Shown here in pieces: positions 1 through 8,200 of a stretch of 64,000 nt of DNA. The position numbers and the translations under genes were made by a program. Below the pieces are notes generated by a model. It did not search any database. It was given only the letters and a program-made list of their open reading frames with translations, and was not told the DNA's origin. Each line of letters begins with the position of its first letter. Within the stretch, counting starts at the first letter, position 1. Source of the stretch: JAGXLC01 sp964585385 (lineage in GTDB: Bacteria > Bacteroidota > Bacteroidia > Bacteroidales > UBA12077); assembly GCA_964585385.1 (NCBI GenBank), contig CAZPDP010000003.1, forward strand, positions 1 through 64,000, in the 5' to 3' direction.

Positions 1-9
1 AGCCAGGGT

Positions 10-1059
10 TTATTTTTTCTTAGCTTTACTCAGGGTAAAGGCAAACGATGTACCTTTATTTAAAGTACTTCTCACGTTTACAGTTTGCTGGTGAGCTTCA
101 ATTACGTGTTTGACTATAGCCAGTCCGAGTCCTGTCCCGCCTTGCTCTCTTGATCGACTCTTGTCAACCCTGTAAAATCGTTCAAAAATTCTGGGTATGT
201 CTTTATCTGAGATACCAATTCCGTTATCCGTAATTTCCACAAGGATATTATCTCCCATGTCCATGAAAGATATTTCGGTTTTACCGTTTTCCCTGCCATA
301 ATTAATAGAGTTGACTACCAGATTTGTTGCTGCCTGGTAAATTCTTTCCTTATCAGCATAAACTTTAATAGGCTTGTCATATTTTGAGTCGAAAGTGAGG
401 GTGGTGCCTTTTTCTTTTGCTTTTAGTTCTTGGGAATCAATTACTTCTTTGAACAAGTCGACAATGTCGAAGGTTTCATATTCAAGTTTTAATTCACCGG
501 ATTCCAGCTTTGTAATAGCTTCCAGGTCTTCTACAATGGAAATCATCCGGTTTATGCTTTTCTCAGTTTTCTTTAGATATTTTTTATTAATCTGAGGATC
601 ATCAATACCTCCATCAAGCAATGTCAGAACGTATCCCTGGATGGTGAAAATGGGTGTTTTAAGCTCATGGGAGACATTACCCAAAAACTCTTTTCTGTAT
701 TTGGCCATTTGCTTTAAATGGGCTATCTCCCTGGTTTTGTGTTTGGCCCAGTCGATTACTTCATCATTCACCTCTTTTATGAGATTCCTTTCTTCCAGGT
801 CTTTCCTGAGTTCTTTTTCCGGGATGTTTCTATTATGAATGGTTTTGTAAATGGGGTTAATCTTCTCAAAAATGAAACTGTTCAGCATATAATAAACAGC
901 TATGTAAACAGCTATGAAAATTAAGAGAATACCAAATACGACCGGCAGAACAGAGTGGTATTCCCCGGAAAAAAACAGCAACAGCAAGACAACCGATCCG
1001 ATAAAGGATGCAATCAATGAGACGTTTACTGCCATCTGGCGAGGTGAAGAGGTTTTCAT
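10..1059 (-). CDS. Sensor histidine kinase, PhoR-like
   Basis: This is a membrane-bound two-component sensor kinase. From the ATG at 1059 the protein has 349 residues; a longer frame starts at 1086, but Met-1 at 1059 directly precedes the first membrane segment. Two hydrophobic helices lie at about residues 13-31 and 38-57 with almost no periplasmic loop, so it probably senses the membrane or a partner rather than a soluble ligand. The HisKA dimerisation helix carries the phospho-acceptor His131 (SHELKTP). The HATPase domain shows an N box (NLVVNSINYG), G1 (DNGIGIS), F box (FERFYRVD) and G2 (GTGLGLAIVKH). The layout matches PhoR/YycG-type kinases of Bacteroidota. The partner response regulator is not in the window and may lie beyond position 1. 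Confidence 0.9.
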   Translation of the reverse strand: MKTSSPRQMAVNVSLIASFIGSVVLLLLFFSGEYHSVLPVVFGILLIFIAVYIAVYYMLNSFIFEKINPIYKTIHNRNIPEKELRKDLEERNLIKEVNDEVIDWAKHKTREIAHLKQMAKYRKEFLGNVSHELKTPIFTIQGYVLTLLDGGIDDPQINKKYLKKTEKSINRMISIVEDLEAITKLESGELKLEYETFDIVDLFKEVIDSQELKAKEKGTTLTFDSKYDKPIKVYADKERIYQAATNLVVNSINYGRENGKTEISFMDMGDNILVEITDNGIGISDKDIPRIFERFYRVDKSRSREQGGTGLGLAIVKHVIEAHQQTVNVRSTLNKGTSFAFTLSKAKKK

Positions 1060-1150
1060 AATTTCAGGTATTTGAGTCTTACACAAAAATGGTGTTTATT
1101 CGTAGAATTTATTAACAAAACGCAACAAACACCATTTTAGCATCAAAACG

Positions 1151-1759
1151 TTATTCTTTGCCGAGTTGCTGTCTAACAATCTTGGCTACGTACTTACCGA
1201 TAACATCAAACTCGAGGTTTACAATGGTTCCCGGCTTTATCTGGTGGAAATTGGTAATGTCATAAGTGTAAGGAATGATAGCAACCTCAAATGAATTGTC
1301 TTTTGAATTGACAACGGTCAGGCTCACGCCGTTCACCGAAACCGAACCTTTCTCAACAGTAATATAATCTTCCTGCGAAGGGTCAAATTCGAAACGGAAA
1401 TACCAGCTTCCATCGGCTTCTCTTACTTCCGTGCACTTAGCCGTTTGGTCTACGTGACCTTGCACAATGTGTCCATCCAGAAAACTGTCGGCTTTCATAC
1501 TTCGCTCAAGGTTAACTTTCGAGCCTAATTCGAGTTGTCCGAGATTTGACTTATCCAGAGTTTCCTGTATGGCTGTAACAGTAAATTGTTTCTTTTCTTT
1601 GTTTACATCTACCACTGTGAGACATACTCCATTGTGGGACACGCTCTGGTCTACCTTTAACTCTTCTGCAAATGAACATTCCATTGTAATGTGAAGATTG
1701 CCTCCTTCTTTTTCCAGGTTAACAACTGGTGCAGCTTCTTCTACTATTCCTGAAAACAT
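1151..1759 (-). CDS. ribE: Riboflavin synthase, alpha subunit
   Basis: This enzyme dismutates two 6,7-dimethyl-8-ribityllumazines to riboflavin and a pyrimidinedione, the last step of vitamin B2 synthesis, in the cytoplasm. The 202-residue protein begins with the family signature MFSGIVEE and consists of two related lumazine-binding barrels, about residues 1-97 and 98-195. Each has an HNGVCLTV or VNGVSLTV segment (near residues 42 and 143), the duplicated substrate-contact motif. Length and start agree with the family. It is read in the same direction as the kinase downstream, about 90 bp away. I found no FMN riboswitch-like structure in the roughly 210 bp upstream. Confidence 0.95.
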   Translation of the reverse strand: MFSGIVEEAAPVVNLEKEGGNLHITMECSFAEELKVDQSVSHNGVCLTVVDVNKEKKQFTVTAIQETLDKSNLGQLELGSKVNLERSMKADSFLDGHIVQGHVDQTAKCTEVREADGSWYFRFEFDPSQEDYITVEKGSVSVNGVSLTVVNSKDNSFEVAIIPYTYDITNFHQIKPGTIVNLEFDVIGKYVAKIVRQQLGKE

Positions 1760-1970
1760 ACGTGTTAATTTTTATGGTTAATATTGTTATTGTTTGCCAA
1801 TCCTTTGAAAAATCTTAACTTTAAAGCTCTAATTCAATGAATTATTACTGTGCGAATTTAGGAATTATTTAATTTTAATTGATAATAAACCTTGAGATTT
1901 CTATTCTGTTGTACAAGTTTAATGTTAAGTTAACAAAAACGTAAAATAAACTTTTAAATACCTGATAACA

Positions 1971-2969
1971 ATGATATTTTTTACAGGAGGGACAGGTTTT
2001 ATAGGGGCACATTTTTTATACCATCTGATGAAAAAAGGTGAGGAGGTAATTGCGCTTCACAGGAAGAATAGCGATCTGGAGTATGTAAAGAACATTTTTA
2101 AATATTACGAGTCTGAAAGTCTTTCATTATTCGATAAAATAAGATGGATTGAGGGCGATGTTACTGATTATCCATTTCTGGTACAAAATATATCCCATGT
2201 GGATGCCATCTTTCATCTTGCTGCAATGGTTTCCTTCAATCCAAAGGATTATTACAGACTGATGGAGATCAACACGAAGGGTACGGAAAATATTGTTAAT
2301 CTTGCCATTGAAAAGGATATACCACATTTGGTGTACCTTAGTTCGGTGGGGGCGTTGGATCCGGGTAAAAAAGGAGAAAAAATAACCGAGGACGATTTTG
2401 GGAACAATCCCAAAAGAATGTCAAAATATGCAGAAAGTAAATTTAAAAGTGAACTTGAGGTCTGGCGAGGAATAGAAGAAGGATTGAAAGCTGTAATTGT
2501 CAATCCTTCAATAGTTTTAGGGGCCGGTGTTCCTGAAGAAGGAGCTGCTAAAATTTTTCAAAAGATAAGAAAAGGGTTGAAATATTATCCTGAAGGAATA
2601 ACGGGTTTTATAGATGTTAGAGACGTATGTAAAGCTACACTTGATCTCTATTACAGAGGAATCTTCAACGATCGTTTTATTTTATCCGAAGGCAATCATT
2701 CTTACAAAGAAATTTTTGAGCTAATAGCAGAAAATTATGAACTCCGGGCCCCTGATAAACTGTTAAATCCCAGGCTTACTGGTTTTGCGTGGAGGGCAGA
2801 AAGAATAAGGCAGAAGCTTTTTAGGGGTAATCCGGTTATTACAAGAGAAATGCATAATTCCATGCATAACCAGGTCTATTTTTCAAATAATAAGATCAGG
2901 GAAAAACTGGGCTATGATTTTATACCGATAGCAAAAACAATTGAGGATACAGTTTCATTTCTCTCATGA
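1971..2969 (+). CDS. NAD-dependent epimerase/dehydratase (extended SDR)
   Basis: A 332-residue extended short-chain dehydrogenase/reductase. The N-terminal Rossmann fold shows the dinucleotide motif TGGTGFIG at residues 5-12, an acidic GDVTD at 62-66, and FHLAA at 81-85. The catalytic set is Ser124/125 (YLSS) with Tyr153-x3-Lys157 (YAESK). The C-terminal part is the variable substrate-binding region. It looks most like the dihydroflavonol-reductase/NAD-sugar-epimerase side of the family, but the substrate cannot be read from the sequence. It stands alone on the plus strand and converges on the S8 protease gene, with a strong hairpin between them. Confidence 0.85.
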   Translation: MIFFTGGTGFIGAHFLYHLMKKGEEVIALHRKNSDLEYVKNIFKYYESESLSLFDKIRWIEGDVTDYPFLVQNISHVDAIFHLAAMVSFNPKDYYRLMEINTKGTENIVNLAIEKDIPHLVYLSSVGALDPGKKGEKITEDDFGNNPKRMSKYAESKFKSELEVWRGIEEGLKAVIVNPSIVLGAGVPEEGAAKIFQKIRKGLKYYPEGITGFIDVRDVCKATLDLYYRGIFNDRFILSEGNHSYKEIFELIAENYELRAPDKLLNPRLTGFAWRAERIRQKLFRGNPVITREMHNSMHNQVYFSNNKIREKLGYDFIPIAKTIEDTVSFLS

Positions 2970-3017
2970 CTCAATGATATCTATTCTCCGGGATTTTACA
3001 TGGCTGGAAATAAAAAA

Positions 3018-3056
3018 AAGCTGTCTCAGAAGTAATTTTGAGACAGCCTCTTTTTG
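3018..3056. terminator. Bidirectional hairpin terminator
   Basis: GCTGTCTCA at 3020-3028 pairs with TGAGACAGC at 3039-3047, and three further pairs (one G-T) close a four-base loop. An A-run precedes the stem and a T-run follows it, so it can stop transcription of both convergent genes. The right arm is the same sequence as the arms of the larger palindromic element at 8020-8180. Confidence 0.8.
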
Positions 3057-3096
3057 TTTTAAACCGAATAATTCAAGTTAACTTTTAAAAAGTTGA

Positions 3097-3864
3097 TTAG
3101 TTATAGATGATGGGGTCTGCATCTCCGTCAGGATCACCATCCACATTACCATCACTTGAAGCATTTCCTAATAATAGAACNNNNNNNNNNNNNNNNNNNN
3201 NNNNNNNNNNNNNNNNNNNNNNNNNNNNNNNNNNNNNNNNNNNNNNNNNNNNNNNNNNNNNNNNNNNNNNNNNNNNNNNNCTGTCAACATCAACATTTAA
3301 ATCCGGGTGATCCAAATCAATACCTGTATCTAATATCCACGCTACTTTTCCTGAGCCGTCAACGCCACCATTTACACGGGTAATGCCCCATGGTACCTCC
3401 TGGCCGGTGGATCCGTCATCATCACCTCCACCTACCCAGGAAGGAGGACCCAGAATAACATAACGGTCTTTTTCAACGAATTTGACCTTTGGGTCATTTT
3501 TTAATTCAGCAATTTCATTTTCAGAAAATTTTGCAGCAAAACCTTCCAGCATACTGTTGAATACATGTTTAATTTCTCTTTCGCCTAATGCATGCCTTTG
3601 AAGCATTTGTTCCGCTTCATTTTTGACAATCTCTCTCTTAACCTCGTATTCCAGGTTTCTCCAGTTGGATTTTTTTGTATTGTCTTCGTTAAATACAATA
3701 ATGTACTGGTTTGGAATCACATCGCCATTTTCATAGCTGACGAGGTTGTTAACTTCCAGATCTGTTTCCAGTTCTGCGGTACCAAGGTTTTCCTGCTTCT
3801 GACATCCGGCCAGGCCAATAAAAACAGCAAGAGCCAGAATGCTTAAAGTTTTAGTTAGTTTCAT
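3097..3864 (-). CDS. Subtilisin-like (S8) protease lipoprotein, interrupted by assembly gap
   Basis: A secreted serine protease precursor. From Met at 3864 there is a lipoprotein signal with lipobox GLAGC (Cys21). An inhibitor-I9-type propeptide follows at about residues 50-135 (QYIIVFNEDN to VKFVEKDRYV). The S8 catalytic domain then starts with ITRVNGG and the catalytic Asp179 in ILDTGID. The gap 3181-3280 falls just after this and must hide the catalytic His and Ser. On the other side only the last 27 or so residues remain, with a Gly/Asp-rich GDPDGDADP end like other Bacteroidota S8 enzymes. The visible length is therefore artificial: several hundred bases are probably missing. It should be read as one incomplete gene, not a pseudogene. 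Confidence 0.8.
   Translation of the reverse strand: MKLTKTLSILALAVFIGLAGCQKQENLGTAELETDLEVNNLVSYENGDVIPNQYIIVFNEDNTKKSNWRNLEYEVKREIVKNEAEQMLQRHALGEREIKHVFNSMLEGFAAKFSENEIAELKNDPKVKFVEKDRYVILGPPSWVGGGDDDGSTGQEVPWGITRVNGGVDGSGKVAWILDTGIDLDHPDLNVDVDXXXXXXXXXXXXXXXXXXXXXXXXXXXXXXXXXXVLLLGNASSDGNVDGDPDGDADPIIYN
3181..3280. other. Assembly gap (100 N)
   Basis: A run of exactly 100 N, the usual placeholder for a scaffold join of unknown size. It removes most of the catalytic domain of the S8 protease. Confidence 0.99.
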
Positions 3865-4206
3865 AATAAAAAAATTTAAGGATTTAGGGTTAAAAATTTG
3901 AATTAGCAAGATAGAACAATCATTTTCCTAATTCAAGTCAAACCATGATTTTTATCATATTTTTTGTCTCTTAATTCAACCTCATAAATTATTAAAATCA
4001 TTACAGGCAGGGATTTTTGTAACCGTTAAAATTGTTGATAAGTTGTTGATAACTATGCCTTGAAAATGTAACTTTATTTTTTTACTGTTTTGTTTTTATT
4101 ATTCATTTGAATGAAAACTTATCCGGGAATTAATCGATAATATTTTGGATTCCGAAAGAAAAATGTATAATTTATCCTTTTGCATGAAATAAAAACTAAT
4201 TGAAAT
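3865..4206. other. AT-rich divergent intergenic region
   Basis: About 340 bp between the divergent S8 protease and RNase R genes. It is AT-rich with several T-runs and must hold both promoters. I see no convincing hairpin, repeat or short gene in it. No exact TAnnTTTG match stands at a suitable distance from either start. Confidence 0.5.
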
Positions 4207-6336
4207 ATGACTAAGAAGAAAAAATCAAAAGCAAAGGCAATAAAAAAACTTACCGACCAGGTTTTAGGTTACCTGGAGAAAAATCCCACCAAATCATACA
4301 ACTACAAACAAATAGCCAAAGCTCTCAATATAAAAAACAAACAAAAGAAGAAACTTATAATTGATGTGCTTGAACGGTTAAAAGATGAGGATGTTCTGTT
4401 AGAAGCGAAAAAAGGAAATTACCAGGTCAAGGTGAAATCAGGGCATATTAAAGGAACTGTCGAAATGACTGCTAATGGTACTGGATATCTTGTTTCCGAC
4501 GAATTACAGGATGAAGTTTTTATTTCAAACCAAAACCTGCATCACGCTTTGCCTGGAGATGAAGTGATGGTTAATCTTTATGCTCATCGGAAAGACAGGC
4601 AGCTTGAAGGGGAAGTAGTAAAAATTATCAAAAGGGCAAAAACCCAGTTTGTCGGTAAACTTTCCGTATCCAGGAATTTTGCATTTTTAGTTACGGCAAG
4701 CAAATCCGTGCCGTATGACATTTTTATCCCTCTGAAAAAACTAAATAACGCCGAGCATGGTCAGAAAGCCATAGCAAGAATTACCGACTGGCCTCCGGAG
4801 GTAAATAATCCTTTTGGTGAAATAACTGAAGTGCTGGGGTATAGCGGAGATAACGAAGCCGAGATGCATGCGATTCTGGCAGAATATGATTTGCCTTATG
4901 AATTTCCTGAATCAGTGGAAAAGGCAGCTGAAAAAATACCCGATCAAATTCCGGCTGAAGAATATAAGAAGCGAAGAGATTTTAGGAGCGTCCCGACTTT
5001 CACCATTGATCCGGAAGATGCCAAAGACTTTGATGATGCTCTGTCCCTGCAGAAACTGAACAATGGTCATTGGGAAGTGGGTATTCACATTGCCGATGTT
5101 ACACACTATATCAGGCCTAATACCATTCTTGATAATGAGGCCCTGGAACGTGCCACATCAATTTATCTTGTAGACAGGGTAGTGCCCATGCTCCCGGAAA
5201 AGCTTTCCAATGGTGTATGCTCCCTCAGACCGCAGGAAGAAAAGTTATGCTTTTCTGCTGTTTTCGAAATGGACGATAATGCCAACGTTAAGAAGGAATG
5301 GTTCGGCAGAACAGTAATTAAATCCGATAAACGTTTTGTTTACGAGGAAGCCCAGGAGATCATTGAAGATCAAAAGGGCCCGATGACAAAGGAATTACTG
5401 ACATTGAATAATTTTGCCAAAAAGCTTCGACAGGCCCGGTTCAACGAAGGATCTATAGCTTTTGAACGGGTAGAAGTAAAATTTATACTTGATGAAATGG
5501 GGGCTCCAACAGGAGTTCATTTCAAGGAACATTTGGAAACAAACGAACTCATTGAAGAGTTTATGCTGCTTGCCAACAGAAAGGTAGCTGCTTTTATTGG
5601 AGACGTACCGGACAAAAAGAAATCCAAAACTTTTGTTTACAGGATACACGCCAAACCGGATCCGGAAAAACTAAATGTTTTTGCTGACTTCGTCGAGAAA
5701 TTTGGCTACACGATTAACACAAAGTCAGATAAAGCCATTACCAGTTCGATCAATCGCTTGCTAAATGAGGTGGTGGGAAAGAAGGAGGAAAATGTTATCG
5801 AAACACTGGCTGTCAGAAGTATGGCAAAGGCCGAGTATTCTACAAAAAACATTGGCCATTACGGACTGGCTTTTGATTTTTACACCCATTTTACTTCTCC
5901 TATACGCCGTTACCCTGATATGATGGTGCACAGGCTGCTTGCCCAGTATCTTGATGGGGGTCGTTCAGCAAATCAGAAGAAATATGAGAACATGTGCAAA
6001 CATTCTTCTGAAATGGAGAAATTAGCGGTGGAAGCAGAAAGAGCGTCAATCAAATACAAACAGGTAGAGTTTCTGCAGAATAAGCTGGGAGAGGAATTTG
6101 ATGGTATTATTTCGGGCGTAATGGAATGGGGGATCTTTGTCGAACTCAATGATACCAAATGTGAAGGACTGGTTCATATCAGTGACCTGGATGATGACTT
6201 TTACATCTATAACGAAAACGACTATAGCATTATAGGGCAAAACAACGGGAAAAAATACCAACTGGGTGATCCCCTCAGGGTTAAGCTTGTTCGTACTGAC
6301 ATTGAGAAAAAACAGATAGATTTTGTGTTAGCCTGA
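4207..6336 (+). CDS. rnr: Ribonuclease R
   Basis: A processive 3'-5' exoribonuclease that degrades structured RNA and takes part in rRNA and mRNA quality control. The 709 residues show the full family order. There is a basic winged-helix N-terminus (about 1-75) and two cold-shock domains (about 80-215). The RNB catalytic domain has the metal-binding motif TIDPEDAKDFDDA at 266-278 with its four conserved Asp. A C-terminal S1 domain runs from about 630. HYGLAFDFYTHFTSPIRRYPD, near 550, is the typical RNB-end motif. The start ATG is preceded by an A-rich stretch. It is a single gene, convergent with the PorT-like gene downstream. Confidence 0.96.
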   Translation: MTKKKKSKAKAIKKLTDQVLGYLEKNPTKSYNYKQIAKALNIKNKQKKKLIIDVLERLKDEDVLLEAKKGNYQVKVKSGHIKGTVEMTANGTGYLVSDELQDEVFISNQNLHHALPGDEVMVNLYAHRKDRQLEGEVVKIIKRAKTQFVGKLSVSRNFAFLVTASKSVPYDIFIPLKKLNNAEHGQKAIARITDWPPEVNNPFGEITEVLGYSGDNEAEMHAILAEYDLPYEFPESVEKAAEKIPDQIPAEEYKKRRDFRSVPTFTIDPEDAKDFDDALSLQKLNNGHWEVGIHIADVTHYIRPNTILDNEALERATSIYLVDRVVPMLPEKLSNGVCSLRPQEEKLCFSAVFEMDDNANVKKEWFGRTVIKSDKRFVYEEAQEIIEDQKGPMTKELLTLNNFAKKLRQARFNEGSIAFERVEVKFILDEMGAPTGVHFKEHLETNELIEEFMLLANRKVAAFIGDVPDKKKSKTFVYRIHAKPDPEKLNVFADFVEKFGYTINTKSDKAITSSINRLLNEVVGKKEENVIETLAVRSMAKAEYSTKNIGHYGLAFDFYTHFTSPIRRYPDMMVHRLLAQYLDGGRSANQKKYENMCKHSSEMEKLAVEAERASIKYKQVEFLQNKLGEEFDGIISGVMEWGIFVELNDTKCEGLVHISDLDDDFYIYNENDYSIIGQNNGKKYQLGDPLRVKLVRTDIEKKQIDFVLA

Positions 6337-6354
6337 AGGGCTGAATGGATTATT

Positions 6355-6957
6355 TTAGTCTATCTGGTAGTAAATTGTAAAAGACAAAACATTGTTGTAT
6401 TGTCCCCTGTTCAGCCAGTATGTTTGCCCTCCGGGATGTTCTCTCACCGGAAGAGCCGAATAATTGAACCGGACATTTCCAATGAATTTATCATTTAAGC
6501 GGTAATTCAGTCCGAGCAAAAGGGAAAGCTCAAACTGGTTAAAATCAGGCTCAGCTTCCAGGAAGCCGAAGCCATCCTTGTCTTCTGCTGACTCGAACAA
6601 ATAACCTCCGGCAAGACCGGCTTCTGCTTTTATTTTTGGATAGACCCTCATTTTGGCTAATAGCGGAACCTGGAGGTAAGCTAGACGGCTATGATAATAT
6701 TGTGTGTTTAAGGCTTCATTTTCGGAAATCTTACTCCCTTTCTGAATGTACTCTATTTCCAACTGAAGTGTGACCATATCGGAAATATCTGTGTTAACCC
6801 AGCCGCCACCCCGGATACCCGGTTTATTATACCCCCCAAGGTTGTCCCCATCAAGCTGGCTGACAACGAAACCTGTGATAATGCCCCCGTGAAAACGCTG
6901 AGAAAATGCGAAAGCAGTAAAAAGAATGAAGAAGGCAATCAAAGCAACTTTTTTCAT
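6355..6957 (-). CDS. PorT-family outer-membrane beta-barrel protein
   Basis: A 200-residue exported protein with a signal peptide (MKKVALIAFFILFTAFAFSQ). Alternating hydrophobic strands follow, typical of the eight-stranded outer_membrane beta-barrel (PorT/OMP_b-brl_2) family of Bacteroidota. Examples are FHGGIITGFVVSQLDGD, LAYLQVPLLAKMRVY and the terminal NVLSFTIYYQID. The function of these small barrels is usually unknown, and only some take part in type IX secretion. The Met at 6957 was chosen over the one at 6963 because it directly begins the signal peptide. Confidence 0.75.
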   Translation of the reverse strand: MKKVALIAFFILFTAFAFSQRFHGGIITGFVVSQLDGDNLGGYNKPGIRGGGWVNTDISDMVTLQLEIEYIQKGSKISENEALNTQYYHSRLAYLQVPLLAKMRVYPKIKAEAGLAGGYLFESAEDKDGFGFLEAEPDFNQFELSLLLGLNYRLNDKFIGNVRFNYSALPVREHPGGQTYWLNRGQYNNVLSFTIYYQID

Positions 6958-7017
6958 ATTCAATAGATTGGTGATATGTTAAGGTGTGTAGAGAAGAAAA
7001 ATTTTAGTGAAAAGATA

Positions 7018-7362
7018 TCAGCATGTTAAATGAAAGGCTCCCACAACATTATTTTCTTCCTTAATTTGGCGGTTGAATTCCATGGTTGCTTTTCCTGATT
7101 CTTTTTCGTAGAGTTTAATACCTTTTTTCTGAAGATATTCCTTTACATCTGTGGCAATTGACATCATCCCAAACTTGCCTTTCCCTACAATCAATATATC
7201 AGGGTTTTCTTTATCCAGAACTTCTTTCAGATCCTGTAACTGTAGTTTGTGACCCTTATTACGCCACCAGTTCGGAATTACTTCATCCTTGGTAATAATT
7301 AAATCCTTTTCATGGGTTTCTCCATCCACCACCATTTTACCAAATTTGTATTCATCAATCAT
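7018..7362 (-). CDS. Mth938-like domain protein
   Basis: A 114-residue soluble protein of the Mth938/DUF498 fold, the same fold as mitochondrial NDUFAF3. Recognisable features are the IDEYKFGKMVVDG start, the W-W-R segment (IPNWWRNKGH) and the central PDILIVGKGKFGMM strand-loop, which forms the family's conserved pocket. Bacterial members have no established activity. It lies between the small barrel gene and RNase HI on the same strand, but the 170-bp spacing to RNase HI argues against tight co-transcription. Confidence 0.75.
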   Translation of the reverse strand: MIDEYKFGKMVVDGETHEKDLIITKDEVIPNWWRNKGHKLQLQDLKEVLDKENPDILIVGKGKFGMMSIATDVKEYLQKKGIKLYEKESGKATMEFNRQIKEENNVVGAFHLTC

Positions 7363-7535
7363 AATGCATTCATTTTTAATTCTTAAAAATTTACAAAAAA
7401 ATAACCGAACTTACAAGCCCGGGTATTCTTTAACTTAATTTATTTGTTTTTATTGTTATTGTTCACTAATCTTTGTAGGGATAGTAAGGGTCAGTAGTTT
7501 TGTCTCCATTAAAGATATTCTCCAACATTCCGTTT

Positions 7536-8000
7536 TTATTCAACATTCTCTTCGTAGCCAGAATCAACAGATAAGTTAGGTTGTTTTGATGCCTCAACAG
7601 CCAGCTTATCGCATCGTTCATTTTCTTTAACATTTGAATGGCCCTCAACCCAGTAAATTTCAACATTGTGTTTCCTGTATAATTTCAGAAGGGTTTTCCA
7701 GAGGTCTACATTTTTCTTTTTCTTAAAGTTTTTCTTTTCCCAGTTGAATACCCAGCCTTTGTTAAATGCATCGGAAACATATTTGGAATCGGTGTACACT
7801 ATAACATTGCTTCCTTCCTTTTTCAGGGCATCAAAGGCTTTTATAACGGCAAGCAATTCCATCCGGTTGTTGGTGGTTTTTCGAAATCCCTCGGATAGCT
7901 CTTTTCTGTGCTTTCCCGACATCAGAACAACCCCGTAACCTCCGGGGCCCGGATTCCCCCTGGAAGCGCCATCCGTATAAATGGTAATGTCGTGTGCCAT
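7536..8000 (-). CDS. rnhA: Ribonuclease HI
   Basis: This enzyme cleaves the RNA strand of RNA/DNA hybrids (R-loops, primers). From Met at 8000 the protein has 154 residues. All four DEDD catalytic acids are visible: Asp10 (YTDGASRGNPG), Glu48 (NNRMELL), Asp71 (VYTDSKYV) and Asp131 (ERCDKLA), plus the mobile His121 (EGHSNV). The basic handle region (WEKKNFKKKKNVDLW) is present, as in E. coli RNase HI. A Met two codons upstream is possible but adds nothing conserved. Confidence 0.95.
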   Translation of the reverse strand: MAHDITIYTDGASRGNPGPGGYGVVLMSGKHRKELSEGFRKTTNNRMELLAVIKAFDALKKEGSNVIVYTDSKYVSDAFNKGWVFNWEKKNFKKKKNVDLWKTLLKLYRKHNVEIYWVEGHSNVKENERCDKLAVEASKQPNLSVDSGYEENVE

Positions 8001-8019
8001 ATTCATTCTTTATAAAAAA

Positions 8020-8180
8020 GAGGCTGTCTCAAAAGTAAAAAAATGTGTTCACGCAAAGAACGCTGACGAAACGCTAAGCTAGCAAAGTATATGGTTCGTC
8101 AAATTAGACTTTGCGTGCTTTGCGAAAATCTTTGCAGACCTTTGCGCGGAATACATTAAAGCATCTTTTGAGACAGCCTC
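8020..8180. repeat. 161-bp nested palindromic element (MITE-like)
   Basis: Perfect 16-bp inverted arms GAGGCTGTCTCAAAAG (8020-8035) and CTTTTGAGACAGCCTC (8165-8180) enclose two further inverted pairs. These are CACGCAAAG (8050-8058) with CTTTGCGTG (8109-8117), and TGACGAA (8064-8070) with TTCGTCA (8095-8101). The whole can fold into one long hairpin. It lies between the S46 peptidase and RNase HI, downstream of the former, where it could also act as a terminator. No transposase is encoded. Confidence 0.8.
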
Positions 8181-8200
8181 GATTATTCAGGATTAAAAAA

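Noticed and set aside
1760..1970. Possible FMN riboswitch upstream of riboflavin synthase
   Set aside because: The conserved FMN element (RFN) boxes could not be found, and the region is AT-rich without a stable multi-stem fold.
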